From the NCBI GenBank assembly GCA_031216915.1, contig CM062296.1, positions 456,086,681 through 456,150,680 on the forward strand: a stretch of 64,000 bases of DNA. Reading direction: 5' to 3'. Made by a program: the position numbers and the translations under genes. Positions 1 to 12,156 of the stretch are shown one piece after another. The DNA comes from Pictodentalium vernedei. Lineage: Eukaryota; Mollusca; Scaphopoda; Dentaliida; Dentaliidae. Positions within the stretch are counted from its first letter, which is position 1, and every line of letters starts with the position of its first letter. Under the pieces are notes generated by a model. It was not told where the DNA came from. It did no database searches and saw nothing but the letters and a program-made list of their open reading frames with translations.

Positions 1-399
1 AGACCTATTTAGCCTCAGTGGAACCAAGATGTCCATTTAATCTATTATATCTTATTTGAAAGAGCTGTCAGACAGATATAATAGATTAAATGTTCAGTTT
101 ATCAGAAGAAAATGGGAAGTTAAACAAGCCAAAATAGAATAAATACTCAGTTTCACACAAGAAAACAGAAAACGGCTGAATTCCAGTTAATTAAATACGC
201 CTGTTAATTTAATATTTTTCACTGGCAAAGTGTCTATTCAATTGACAGGATTTTACTGTATATCTTGTTTAACAGAGCACATAGAGCTCTGTCAAACGAG
301 ATATTATGGATTAAGTTCCTACTTTGGAAATTGTGGATGCAAATAGTATGTAATGCAAAAAAATGTTTTGTTTTACTGTAGACATTTTGTTAGGACTAA

Positions 400-910
400 A
401 AAAGTTAAAAGTCTGTTTCTCAGGCCCTCCCGCATGGTCCTTTTGGCTGCCATATGCTCTCTTTTTATAACCAAGGCAAACTTAAAAAAATAATAAATGA
501 TTTATGTCTTGCTCGAACCTGATGCATAAGAAATTTTATAATGATCGGACAAGAACTACAGGGTGTAGCCTCTGCCAAAGAAAATGTGAACAGACATCCA
601 GACTCGCATACTCACGCACGTGTGATGGCAATAGCTTATCTTGACTCTGTCAAGTTAAGCTAAAAAGAAAAATTAAATGGTTTATGTCTGAAATTTTATC
701 CAAGTTAATGATATCATTGTCTTATCATTGCGAAGCCTTCTTGCACTCAAGGGACGAAATACACCACCACTCCTGCTATTCTGTAGATTATGAGGCCTAA
801 ATCATAAAACAAACCAAGAACATGAACTTTTGATGGCAAAGAAATAATTACAAAAAATAAAAAACGCCCACCCACATGCAGTTTTACAAGAAACAGAAGA
901 TCTACTCTGT
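400..910 (-). repeat. Interspersed repeat family, inverted copy
   Basis: Reverse complement of sequence also present at 27200-27560 and 55190-56800. Shared blocks are the 'gcagccaaaaggaccatg' block followed by 'gagggcctgagaaacaga', and the block around 'ttcatgttcttggtttg' with its following 'tgagtgcaagaaggcttt'. This copy also contains an inner segment (about 540-670, with TAGCTTAACTTGACAGAGTC in reverse) that the 27-kb copy lacks. Class unknown; no coding capacity. Confidence 0.7.
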
Positions 911-1222
911 GGGGCCTGTGTCGATTACATTTTTATTCATTTACCAGGGATATACTCAATCCATTTACAATGAACAGGTCAAATGTGTACTAAAAGTAAA
1001 TGCTTTGACAATTGATAATATTATGCAGTTAACAGGGTTACTCTATTAAACAATATGGCATTAAGTGGAATGTATTGCTGACAGAATGCTACCCCCCTAA
1101 AAAATATGCATATGCATGTTAGGCAAAATTAAATTTTGGAATTGTTCATTACTGTAATAGGTATCAGGGTTACAGACTTCCTAATATTTTCGAAATAGAG
1201 TAGAAATATTTTTATCTTGTAG

Positions 1223-1338
1223 ATATTTGAAATGGATTGTTCTGATGCAGCAAATTGTTGTGCCTTCTTATCGAATACCTCAGCTGTTTGTGGATCTCAA
1301 GATGGCCATATCACAATTATTGATATTAGAAATTACAG
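1223..1338 (+). CDS. PAAF1: PAAF1-like gene, internal exon (WD repeat)
   Basis: PAAF1 (yeast Rpn14) is a WD-repeat protein that binds proteasomal ATPase subunits and acts as an assembly chaperone/regulator of the 19S particle. This exon follows a pyrimidine-rich tract ending TTGTAG and stops before GTATGT. Read from ATA at 1223 it gives a WD-like segment with S-D-A-x-N-C-C-x-F-L, then G-S-Q-D-G-H-I and a terminal D-I-R, which matches the order I recall for a late repeat of vertebrate PAAF1. The exon ends after two bases of a codon (AG), completed by the A that opens the exon at 45538. The ATG at 1232 is internal, not a start. Earlier exons lie left of the window. The match is from memory, not an alignment. 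Confidence 0.85.
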
Positions 1339-1479
1339 GTATGTAGAGATGGGCAATATGCAGAAAAAAACACCAATATCAAGGCGATACCAAACTAGAG
1401 TGGGTATCAGTACCCCGTGGCTCACCAACAGGTGGCCAATGTAAAGGGGTGGCTGGAGTAAAAAAAAAAAGTTCAAAAC

Positions 1480-2860
1480 CTGCACACAAAAATCCAAAAT
1501 TAAAGAAAATAAGCAGCTAAAGGGTTAAATAATATAATAATAAACCCTAAGAAGCATGCTAACATAAAATAGGAACCATATATGCTACAAGGTAAGTCTC
1601 TACTTTGAAGAAAAGAAAGACAAACCTCAAAACCTGCACATAAAAGTAAAAAAAAAAGTATCACATTTGTTTCAATGGGTTAAAATTGAGAAAAATACCC
1701 TGATAATGTCACAGTAACCACCATGGCAATATGCCAGTAAGGTGAAACCCTACCTGAAAAATATCCACTTGGAAGAAAAGAAAGAAAAACCTCAAAACCT
1801 GCACATAAAAGTCAAAAAAGTATCACATTTGTTTCAAAGGGTTAAAATTTAGAAAAATACCCTGAAAATGTTACAATAACCACCATGGCAATATGCCAGT
1901 GAGGTAAAACTCCACTTAAAAAAAATATCAAAACCTGCACACAAAAGTCCAAAATTAAAGTAAATAAGCAGCTAAAGGGTTAAATAATATAATAATAGCC
2001 CCAAGAAGCATCCTAACATAAAATAGGAACCATGGCAATATGCTGCAAGGTAAGTCACCACTTGGAAGAAAAGAAAGACAAACCTCAAAACCTGCACATA
2101 AAAGTAAAACAAAGTATCACATTTGTTTTAAGGGGTTAAAATTGAGAAAAATACCCTGTCACAGTAGCCACAATGGCAATATGCCAGTAAGGTGAAACTC
2201 TACTTGAAAAATATCCACTTGGAAGAATAGAAAGACAAACCTCAAAACCTGCACATAAAAGTAAAAAAAGTATCACATTTGTTCCAAAGGGTTAAAATTT
2301 AGAAAAATACCCTGAAGATGTTACAGTAACCACCATGGCAATATGCCAGTGAGGTAAAACTCCACTTAAAAAAATATCAAAACCTGCACACAAAAGTCCA
2401 AAATTAAAGTAAATAAGCAGCTAAAGGGTTAAATAATATAATAATAGCCCCGAGAAGCATCCTAACATAAAATAGAAACCATGGTAATATGCTACAAGGT
2501 AAGTCGCCACTTGGAAGAAAAGAACGACAAACCTCAAAACCTGCACATAAAAGTAAAAAAAAGTATCACATTTGTTTCAAGGGGTTAAAATTGAGAAAAA
2601 TAACCGGTCAACCATAATGGCAATATGCCAGTAAGGTGAAACTCTACTTGAAAAATATCCACTTGGAAGAAAAGAAAGACTAACCTCAAAACCTGCACAT
2701 AAAAGTCAAAAAAGCATCACATTTGTATCAAAGGGTTAAAATTTAGAAAAATACCCTGAAAATGTCACTGTAACCACCATGGCAATATGCCAGTGAGGTA
2801 AAACTCCACTTAAAAAAAAATATTAAAACCTGCACACAAAAGTCCAAAACCTGCACATGA
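1480..2860. repeat. Tandem array with ~450-bp higher-order unit
   Basis: Three higher-order units are marked by the block 'taagcagctaaagggttaaa' at about 1510, 1964 and 2413. Each unit contains smaller related modules with 'cctcaaaacctgcacataaa', 'gtatcacatttgtttc' and 'accatggcaatatgcc'. AT-rich and non-coding. Confidence 0.85.
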
Positions 2861-2869
2861 CCTTTTAGT

Positions 2870-4470
2870 TTCTATAGGATTTTATTGGGATAAATTTAGA
2901 GTCATATAATACAAGTTGCTATATATGTAGCTTTTATATATTATAATATATTGGATTTTTGTTTTGGCTACAGTATATATTAAGTGGGAGCAGGCAAGGG
3001 GCATATGAGATCCATTAAATCTTGGAAACTCTTGTGATACTGGTGACATCAGTGTTCATTTAAAAATGAGGTTCAATATGGGTTTAAACAAAATACCATA
3101 TTTGGAAATTTCCTTGATACTTGAGTACTCGTGTAATATGACATGATTGTTCGTGCAATATGACATTTATGAAACGAGTTGAAGAATGTTCAATTTTGCC
3201 TAGCTTCGTGCAAGGCTAAATTTAAAATGCTGGTGAATTTCATGAATTCCATATTCCATGAACATCCTATTTTATTTATCACATAGGCCTAATATACGAC
3301 AATAACGTCCTGTCCGACATTTTATTTTAGATCGTTCGCGTGGTGTATTTTGACTATATATGAGTGCTACATCACCTATATTGTACTGGACTACAACTAT
3401 AATATCTCACAAGTGGCACACATCTATTGATCGTATGCAAAACATAGTAAATATGATTATATACAGACATAAAATAAGTCTCGCAGTGAACTGATCTCAA
3501 ACAAAGCGAACCAATCTGATCATTGGTGAACTGGTGCATTTTACATGAATGTTTAGAGCTCAAAATCTCGGTCGTCCGGATCCCTTGGGTTGCTGTCGAA
3601 CTTAAAATATGCTGAGAGTGATTATATCTTGCCGGATACCCCAGTTTTCATTGTAGAAAATATTTATATGGAAGAAAACGAGGCTTACAAAATTACTGTA
3701 TAGACAATGGGATTTCTGTACAAAATATAGCTTCTGTTAAAACGCATGACAACTTTACAATTTGTCCCCTTTGTTTCATCTTGTCCTTCAAATAGTCGGC
3801 GGAGATATAGTTTTATATGAAACGAAACTTATTTGACTCAAATGATGTTAATATGTACCTGCAATCTTCCATTTTTCAACTTTCTGTCAGAAATTCATTC
3901 GCTAGCGAACTGGAACAAATTGGTAAAGAACTGGTTAAAAAGTCGGAACAGGAGTCTCTTTCATAGAACAGTTCCTCCCCCATGCCGAAAGCTCAACTGG
4001 AAAGGATGAATTTATCTTGACAGTGCTTTTATACATTATTGTTGACTGCCTGTACACGTAGCCAACAGTTATGTAGAAACACGGTTAAGTTATCTGCAGC
4101 TATGTAATTGTATATATGGTAGTTATTAATGAAAAATTTATCTGAGGACTTCAGGGCTTATTTTTCGTCTAAATTTGGGAGAATCCATTTAGAATCTCGC
4201 GAAAATTATTGCGAGAATCCATACTGGCTATGAGCACCCCAGGATCCCATGAAGCCACCATTGTTGAATCCCTGTTGTATACTGATAACACAAGCTTACC
4301 CTTAACCCAACACAGCTTTTTACTTTTTAAAACACAAACAGAATTTGATAATATTTTTAGAAAATAAGCAATATTTACCAATAAACCCTTACAAATATTG
4401 ATGTCACTGGCTTATTGAGCCAGTTCCAATAACAGCCATATTTAAAAAAAAAACGGTTGTATTATTAGCT
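2870..4470. other. Intronic sequence, nothing recognised
   Basis: AT-rich DNA with only short open frames on either strand. I see no repeat shared with the rest of the window and no transposon terminus. Confidence 0.5.
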
Positions 4471-6115
4471 CACCTGAGCACAGCTCAAGGGGAGCTTTAC
4501 TAATCATTTTCCATCCGTCGTCTGTCCGGCGTTAACTTTACATTATCGACTTCTTCTCATGAACTGCCGGACCAAATTCAACAAAATTTGCTGTGCATGT
4601 TCCCGATCATATGTCAATTCAAGTTTGTTCAAATCAAGTTGACCCGCCCCTCGGTAGGGCCACGCCCAAAAAGTGCACTTAAATCTTAAAAAATCTTCTC
4701 ATGAACCAGCAGTAGCAGAGACTTGATATTTGGTGCAGCTTCCTTTTGAGGTGTAGACTCAGAATTGTTCAAGAGAAGTGCGAGGAGCTATATTTGCCTT
4801 CGTTATGGGAGGAGCAAGAATTTTTGCCAAGCCCAAAATTTCTATTTTCTAAACCGAGAGGCAGATTTGAACCAAATTTGATATGAGGGCTTATTGGGTC
4901 ATAAGTACTTAATTTATGCCAAAATGTTTTTTTTCCCGTCGCCCCATGGGAACCGCAGGAGCTAAAAATAGAAAAAAATTAAATCGCCCATATCTCTAAA
5001 ACTACAGGGCACTGAGAATTCTTATTTGGTGTGAAGCTTTCTTAAGACCAACAGAATGGAATGGTCAAAAAAAATTGCTATCGGTTTTATCATGGGGTAC
5101 TATTTGGGGACTTGGAAAAAGTGCTGAGTCAGCATTTTTTAACACTGGGTAATGGGAAAAACATTTAACACTACTTTTCTCCCAAACCACTGCTCCAAAA
5201 GCTTTCAAATTTTACATATAACATCTTTGGAAGATTGTTTCACATGTTTATTGAAATCAATTCCCTGGGTCCATATTTGGGCTCTCTGTGGGAGACCAAA
5301 TGTTTAAATTAGTGCAGTATGAGGAATATTCTTTAAAAATCTTCTTCTTCAGATCTACCAATAAGAATCTTTTGATATTTGGTATGCAGCATGCTTAATG
5401 AGGTGAGATTCAAGTTTGTTCAAGCCAAATCCCTGGGTTCATATTTAGGCTGAAAATTTGGGGTCCCGTTCTGGACTTAGAAATTTTGGACCAAAATCCA
5501 GAAATGAGTTTTTTGTTTTTTATGCATTTCGGTCAATTTTAAGACAAAAAAAAATTATTTTTTTTACACTGAAAATTTGGGGTCCTGGTGGAACTTGGAA
5601 AATTTTGGACCAAAATTCAGAAATCATTTTTTTTGTTTTTTATGCATTTTGGTCGATTTTAAGACAAAAAAAATTAATTTTTTTTTACACTGAAAATTTG
5701 GGATCCAGGTGGGACTTGGAAAATTTTGGACCAAAATCCAGAAATCATTTTTTTTTACACTGAAAATTTTGGGTCCAAGTGGGACATAGAAAATTTTGGA
5801 CCAAAAACCAGAAATTAGTTTTTTTGTTTTTTTATGAGTTTTGGTCAATTTTAAGAAGAAAAAAAAATTTGAGTCTGAAAACATTTTGTTTGGGACGTCG
5901 TAAATTTCCGAACAAAAATTTAAAAAAATCTGTTTTTTATGCATTTATCTCAATTTTGGGACGTAAAAGTGCAGGAACTGAAAATAGAAGGAAAATCCTG
6001 TGTATTGTGTAGGCACAATCGCTTCATCTAATTGGTATAGGCTTTTCTTAGGAGGGGCATATGCAGCTTATTCAAATCAAGTCTCTGGTTTAATATTTAG
6101 ACTACCATGTTAGGT
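4470..6115 (+). repeat. TTAGCTCACCTGA-type interspersed repeat, copy 1
   Basis: Opens with TTAGCTCACCTGAGCACAGC and is collinear with 52358-54260: both share 'catgaaccagcagtagcag', 'gatatgagggcttattggg', 'gtgctgagtcagcatttttt' and 'catatgcagcttattcaaat'. Both contain the same kind of minisatellite near the right end. No open frame with recognisable similarity; class unknown. The opening sequence resembles a repeat I remember as common in bivalve introns. Confidence 0.75.
5455..5960. repeat. ~120-bp minisatellite inside repeat copy 1
   Basis: About four units of 'actgaaaatttggggtcc' - 'aaaattttggaccaaaatcc' - T-rich run - 'tatgcattt(c/t)ggtc' - A-rich run. The T and A runs make long accidental open frames on both strands. 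Confidence 0.85.
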
Positions 6116-6184
6116 GAGTGCCCTAAGGCCCCCTGGGGCCTCTTGTGTTATAGAGTTGGCATCCATCTGTGTGTCAGTCTGTCC

Positions 6185-6902
6185 AGAATTGTTTTCCAGA
6201 CTTTTTTTCATTATGGATGGACATATTGAAAAAATTTTTGGTATACAGCTTTGTTATGGATACTTACAGATCAAGTTTGAATTTCGTTCTGCTCAGTTGA
6301 TTTTTGGTGGAGTTACTGCCCTTGAACTTAGTTACCGTTTTCCAGACTTTTTTTCGTTATGGATTGACATATTGAGAAAATTTTTTATGTATAGCTTTGT
6401 TAAGGATACTTACAGATCAAGTTCAAATTGTTAAACTCGGATGATTTTTGGTGGAGTTACTGCCCTTGAACTTTAGAGTTTTCCAGATTTTTTTTCATTT
6501 TCGGACTTATTTTTCGTTATGGTTGGACATATTGAGAAAATTTTTGGTGTATATCTTGGTTGTGGATACTTACAGATCAAGTTCGAATTTCATTCCCCAT
6601 CTGTCTGGAATTGTTTTCCGGACATTTTTTCCTTATGGATAGACATATTGAGAAAATTTTTGGTACACAGCTTTGTTATGGATACTTACAGATCAAGTTT
6701 GAATTTCGTTTCACGCAGTTGATTTTTGGTGGTGTTACTGCTTTTGAACTTAGTTACTGTTTTCCAGACTTTTTTTTGGTATGGATTGACATATTGAGAA
6801 AAATTTTTATATATAGCTTTGTTATGGATACTTACAGAACAAGTTCGAATTTCGTTCTACTCGGTTGATTTTTGGTGGAGTTACTGCCCTTGAACTTAGA
6901 AT
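6185..6902. repeat. ~145-bp minisatellite, left part (split by element A)
   Basis: Units start with 'gttttccagac' near 6190, 6338, 6478, 6614 and 6760 and carry 'ggatacttacagatcaagtt' and 'gatttttggtggagttactg'. The array stops at 6902, where DIRS element A begins, and resumes at 13834. Confidence 0.85.
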
Positions 6903-7115
6903 ATTTTTATACTGTAACCAATGACCCAGACTTAGCTGGTGTTAACCCAAAAATATCTAGGGCCAAACACAAATTTTGCCCCCCAATCCCCCAAATTTGC
7001 ATGCAAAACCAAAAATTAGAAGTCCTAACTGGCCCTCCATACATTTTACCCTCCGCGCATGCGCAGACACCAGGAAGTCGCCGAATCTGGCGCCAATAAA
7101 ATCATTCTTTGTTTG
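6903..7115 (+). repeat. Element A left terminal inverted repeat
   Basis: Complementary to 13690-13833. It includes 'gggccaaacacaaattttgc' and the C-rich 'ccccccaatcccccaaattt', then GCGCATGCGCAG and 'aaaatcattctttg'. The right copy lacks the section with GCGCATGCGC, so it carries an inner deletion of roughly 80-90 bases. Confidence 0.85.
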
Positions 7116-8284
7116 GCCCTTGTCAGATAACAACAAACTAATATTTGTGCTTTTAAATCTCATTTAATAATGATGCCAGACACAAATCAATGGTTAAATT
7201 GGTGGATCCAAGGACAGAACTGGATGAAGGAAGGAAGAAATAGTGGTTTGAAACGTTCAGGGCTGTAATTTTATATTATTTATTAAAATTAGTTCATGTT
7301 CCCTAATTTCAGGACATGAGCCTGACGTTATCACTGATTGATTATGATCTATTCACTGTTTATTTAGTATTCCTTCCTTTGATCCCCCCAGTTAAGCTCC
7401 CAAGCTTTTTGGCTTGTTTTAATAAAAAAAAATTTATAAATTTATTGGGTATTGGGAGTTTAACGTTTTATGCAGAAGATTATTCTGTACATCCCCAGGG
7501 TTACATCCTCATCCTTAGGGTGTTCGGGCGTTTTGGTCATGCATCTTACATCCAATGTATCATTTTTTCTTCTGAGGAAGATCTTGCTTTACATCGGATA
7601 GTCTTGTTTCTGTTACTGACTTCGGGCCGTGTTGCCTGGGGTCTTCATACCGGTGTTTTGTTTACATTACATTACTCTAGGTAGTTTCCTATTGTTGTTT
7701 AGGAACAACACTTGTAAGTAACATTAAATATTCTGATAGTGTGGTAGTTAATTTTACACAGTTTTTATAATTTTGTCCACACTTAGGCTTTTTTGGGCTC
7801 ATTGTTTCCTTTGGGAACTTGGGCTCTTATATTAGGAAAATTTTTTCAAAAATTTTTTCATTTTATTTTTGAAAGAGTTTTTCTTTTGGATATATTTATT
7901 TCATTGATTATATTTAATGTTATCTTATATTATATGTAGATTTGGTGGTGGTACAATGACATATATTAGTTTTTAGGTAATTATTTTTATCTAATAGTAT
8001 GGCAAATAAAGGAAACCTTTCCTTTATTTACTTGGTCGTTGTAATGAGTTTACTTGATGTACTACCACTAATTCTACTCCATGTATCAGATTTGATAATC
8101 TGAATGACGGGCGTCATGGTTTGTGTTAGACGAGTGGACTCTATTGATCCTATTGCGGCGAGGGGACTCAGCTGGTCCTCTCGTCAAAAGGGTCACTATA
8201 GTTTTTTAGTTTCTATTTACAGAGGAACAAGAACATGAGGTGGCTTTGTGACGTCGTCAAGGAGTGTGCTGTCATCGCAAATCA

Positions 8285-9740
8285 GTGAAGATCTAGCGGC
8301 AAAAGTGCTCAGGTATTAGACAAGTGCCTAGATCCTTAGTAGGATTGACGACCCTGTCGCCAGCTAGCTCGACCGGCAGATCTAACTCGTATGTGGGGGA
8401 CGTGATGCCGGGTATGTCTGCTGCGGTCGAGAAGAGGAATAAGGGTGTAGCGAGCACTATAAACATACAAACATGCTCACCCTGCGACGGCGGAAAGGAG
8501 GAAGCACGGGAAGGAGGAAGTAGACAAGTTCTGAGGTATGCTCGTCCAGGTCATTCGTGATCGTGAGCAAGAGAGAGGTCCCTCTCTCTTATAGCAACAT
8601 CTGGGGACAGAGGTTGTTGGTAGGAACTTGTGTTGGTCTGATAAGTTCTGAGGTATGCTCGTTCAGGTCTTCCGTGATAGTGAGCAAGAGAGAGGTCCCT
8701 CTCTCTTATAACAACGTCTGGGGCCAGAGGTTGTTGGTAGGAACTTGTGTCGGTCTGACAAGTTCTGAGGTATGCTCGTACAAGTCGTCCGTAATTGCGA
8801 GCAAGAGAGAGGTCCCTCTCTTTTATAACAACGTCTGGGGCCTGAGGTTGTTGATAGGAACTTGTGACGGTCTGACAAGTTCTGAGGTATGCTCGTCCAG
8901 GTTGTCCGTGATTGCGAGCAAGAGAGAGGTCCTCTCTTTTAACAACTTCTGGGGCCAGAGGTTGTTGGTACGAACTTGTGTCAGTTGAAACTTACGTTCT
9001 CTGGACTCTCCTTCCATAGACTGCCGGGGCTGTCCAGTCTTATAGCTTCCTCTGTGTTCGAAAAGCACACACGACCGCGCAGGTCCGTTGTCGCTAGTTA
9101 GCTCGAACGGTGAAGTAGTTACTCAGGTCCCTGAGAACTATGACGCCGGGTGTAGACGATCCGGGCTAGAAAAAGAGAGATCATATATAGGGTGGAGCGA
9201 ACAATATGATATGCAGTTATGCTCACCCAGTGATGACAGAAGAAGGAAACCGATAAGGTCCGGGGCTGGCTAGTCTTATGGGGTTTCCTCTACATAACGG
9301 ATAAAGTGATCTTTATATTGCACAGGGCTATAAAACCGATGAGTGGTGTCAGTTCCCTGTCGCCTGTGAAACGGTTGGATACTTGGACCGTGAGTCCGGA
9401 TATGTCACATATGCATTGTATTTAGAGCTAGTGGGAGAGTGCTCAATGATTTTAAAAAGACAAGGGCTAGGTTTCACAGAGGCTTACGTCCCTTGTCTAA
9501 AAACAGCTAGCTCAACCGGCAGATCTCACTCGTATGTGGGTGATGTGATGCCGGGTATGTCCGTGGAGAGAGAGAATAAGGGTGTAGCAAGCACTGTTGA
9601 TCGAATCCATGCTCACCTAGTGTTGACGGAAGGAAGAAGACCGCTAGTTCTGAGGTATGGCGAGCAAGAGGGGAGCCCCTCTCTCTCTTTCAACAACATC
9701 TGGAGCCGGGTGTTGTTGGTAGGAACTTACGTCAGTCAGA
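8285..9740 (+). pseudogene. Element A gag-like region, duplicated module
   Basis: Two diverged copies of one module lie about 1.14 kb apart. The motif 'agctagctc(g/a)accggcagat' followed by 'cgtatgtggg(g/t)ga(c/t)gtgatgccggg' appears near 8365 and again near 9508, each followed by the 'aagggtgtag' block. Short open pieces on the plus strand (8324-8560, 8557-8988, 9383-9754) are remnants, and none encodes a domain I can name. The assignment as gag comes from its position upstream of the reverse transcriptase remnants and from the same duplicated layout in elements B and C. Confidence 0.5.
8526..8985 (+). repeat. 117-bp in-frame tandem repeat in element A
   Basis: Copies of 'aagttctgaggtatgctcgt' start at 8526, 8643, 8760 and 8877. 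The period of 117 is 39 codons, so a plus frame through it repeats a peptide with K-R-E-V-P-L-S-Y-N-N-V-W-G. Each unit contains an imperfect hairpin, 'aacaacgtctgggg' against 'ccagaggttgtt'. Confidence 0.85.
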
Positions 9741-9754
9741 GCTTACGTACATAG

Positions 9755-11950
9755 CTATTGTCCGGTACGCTTAGTTCAATTCTTAGCCGGGATGGCTACA
9801 GTTTTGCTTCTTTAGCATCTACCAAGCACTCCCGACTGCACCTTGGCCAAGTGACTCAAGATTTCCAGTCTGCATCGTCAAAGGTCCATCTTTAGTGAAG
9901 AAAGTCGCACCATCTAGTAGCCAAGGAGATGAGGCTTCTTTCATCGGGTCATCCGCAGTAATAACTGTATTGGACTCCCTGTCCTAGGAGCAGCCGGCGA
10001 AGAGGCTATTCGTGACTGCTGCTCCTCAGGCCTCTGTAATGGACTTGCTGTCGCAGTTGCACAGCTAATCGCAGTATTCCTGCTAAGGCAGGAGCACTCA
10101 ACATCAGTCTCAAATCTTGAGCTGTTGCATAGTGCTTATTTGGTCGTCACCTGCCTGTTTAGATACTGGTGACTGTGATTCTAACTGATTTGAACATATG
10201 ATGGATAGGATAACTTTTCCTTCCGGAATAACTCTTGGATGATATAGATACCATACATCATTATTTCCTTGATCTTGTTCCAGTGGTTCAAAATGCTGCG
10301 AGCAATTATGAGAAACCGCTAGCATAGTTCAACGCTGACTTCATCTGGGTAAAGAGCTGGGTAATAAGATCTCTTTCCAGTTAAGTCTACATGGGTGTCA
10401 CAGGTCTTCGATTCTGTAGACGACACCATATTTATCTTCCGTCGGAAAAAGTAATTCGGTTTCTTATCTTCTTCCTCTGTATTTTTAATCATTTGTGATG
10501 GTTCACATACTTTTAAAAACAACAGGGGAAGATGTGGAGAGTTCCTCAGTGTTGATTGAGCAGGCTAAGATCCTAGTTTTAGCCTTACCTTCATCATTTA
10601 GCTGTTCGCTCGGACGCAATTGAGAAGATAATTTCTTAGAGCGAATTTAATCTCATAGTCTTATGTACTTTAATTTTAAGTACTGTGACGCATCGTCTAT
10701 ATGGAAGGAATTTTGTGGTCGTTTGTACCTTTTAAAATTCCTTCCAGACCTAGTATTTATTTCTCGGTCTTAACTAATGTTAAGTGAGAGTTATTCTGAT
10801 GCAATGAAGCCTTGTGTCTTCATCTTTGCATTTGACTAGGTGGAAAACTTGCCATAGGTCGCTTTAGTCTTCCAACTCTAGTTTTTATGATAGAATCAAT
10901 TCTTGTCTCTTTAAGCTGGGGTCTAATGTACCATCACCAGCAGAAGAAAGAGTACGAGAGGTTGTCCTAGACTCAAATTGTCTATAAGGACTCATAGCAA
11001 GGTATAGGTATACCTAAGTCTTTGATGGTAAGCTTTCATTATTGTAGGATTAAACTACAATAAGGCTCATAGTGAAGGTATAGGTATCTCTCCTATATAT
11101 AATTCTTAAGGTTTGTCTATACAGCCACTTGGATAGGGGTTTCTCGTCAGACTGACTTACTGATCAGACTCCCCTGAGCCAGTGGTTCTAGGCTCTTGTA
11201 GAACTCGGTCCGGCCGATTTTGACTGGAAGTGGATAATTAGGTTACTTATTATTATCTTTCAGTCGATAAGCGAACGTTCGGCAATTGTAGCGAGTATAG
11301 TTCTTTAGATCACTTGTTTTGTGAACTAGATAATGTCTCATGGTATTTATGATAGGATTCATGTATCCCACTATTCATTTGGCTGGTTCATCTGTTTCAC
11401 AGAGCGAATTAACCAGCTGTTTCGCTCGCTTTTATCGGTTATCTGACGCATTAACAGCGATAGTTTTGTGCGCAGGATGGAGTTGTGTGGAGCGGCTTGA
11501 AATGTTATTTCAATGGGTCGCTTACACACATGTCTACCCCAGTTATTATCTGGAGTGGTAGATGTTTTTCCCTCTTGACCTGTTTTGTTTTAGAGAATCT
11601 TTTAACATAAGGTCAAGTTTGGGCATATATTACGGTTTTCTCAATTATTTCGGACGTGAGTTCATATATTGCGTTACAATCCTGAGTCCGATGGTCTCTC
11701 TATGCACATCAGAGTTTATTAGAAGAGAAGTTACGCTTTTGTTGTCATTATTTTTCAAAAGAGGGGACGTTATGTTCATTCAATTGTTAAATAAGTCAGT
11801 TAGCTATTCGTACTGCTTGGGTTATTTATCTACCAATTAGCAGTCAATGCTTAAGATTTCAGCGCATAAGTAAGCGCTGGCTATATCTTGCGCTTATTCT
11901 AACTGTTTGGCTATTATATGATCTTACAGTACGTGGAGAGTGGATTGTAA
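9755..11950 (+). pseudogene. Element A reverse transcriptase/recombinase remnants
   Basis: No frame is open for more than about 90 codons. A segment near 11352 reads M-I-G-F-M-Y-P-T-I-H-L, resembling the A-Y-x-(F/Y)-P-P end of DIRS RNase H regions. Sequence at 11858-11935 ('cttaagatttcagcgcataa' onward) is collinear with the recombinase tail of element B at 21999. A second M-I-G-Y-V-Y-P block near 12309 suggests another inner rearrangement. These calls rest on comparison with elements B and C. Confidence 0.5.
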
Positions 11951-11953
11951 CTA

Positions 11954-12156
11954 AATCACCCACGGAGTGGAGTTGTCACCCAAACTATAACTTTCAAATT
12001 TTGTACATATCAACAAAAAATACAAGCAATGTTTCAGCCAATGGACCTCCGGGTTTAACCCGGAGGTCCATTGGCCGAAACTTTGCGTGTGCTTGTTATG
12101 CCTTGTAACAAATGTGCAATTATTGCTTGGGTGGAATCTCCACTCTGCGGGTGATT
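11954..12156. mobile_element. Palindromic MITE with TA target duplication
   Basis: Ends are AATCACCCACGGAGTGGAG and, inverted, CTCCACTCTGCGGGTGATT, with TA on both sides (11952-11953 and 12157-12158). The centre is a strong hairpin, 'ccaatggacctccgggttta' against 'acccggaggtccattgg'. The TA duplication suggests a Tc1/mariner-type mover. It is nested in the recombinase region of element A. Confidence 0.8.

Noticed and set aside
1232-1444. Short gene starting at the ATG at 1232
   Set aside because: Homology begins upstream of the ATG after a splice acceptor, and coding similarity stops at the GT donor at 1339; the remaining frame is intron.
5458-5944. Overlapping open frames of about 100 residues on both strands
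   Set aside because: They follow the period of an AT-rich minisatellite with T and A runs; low complexity, no codon-like constraint.
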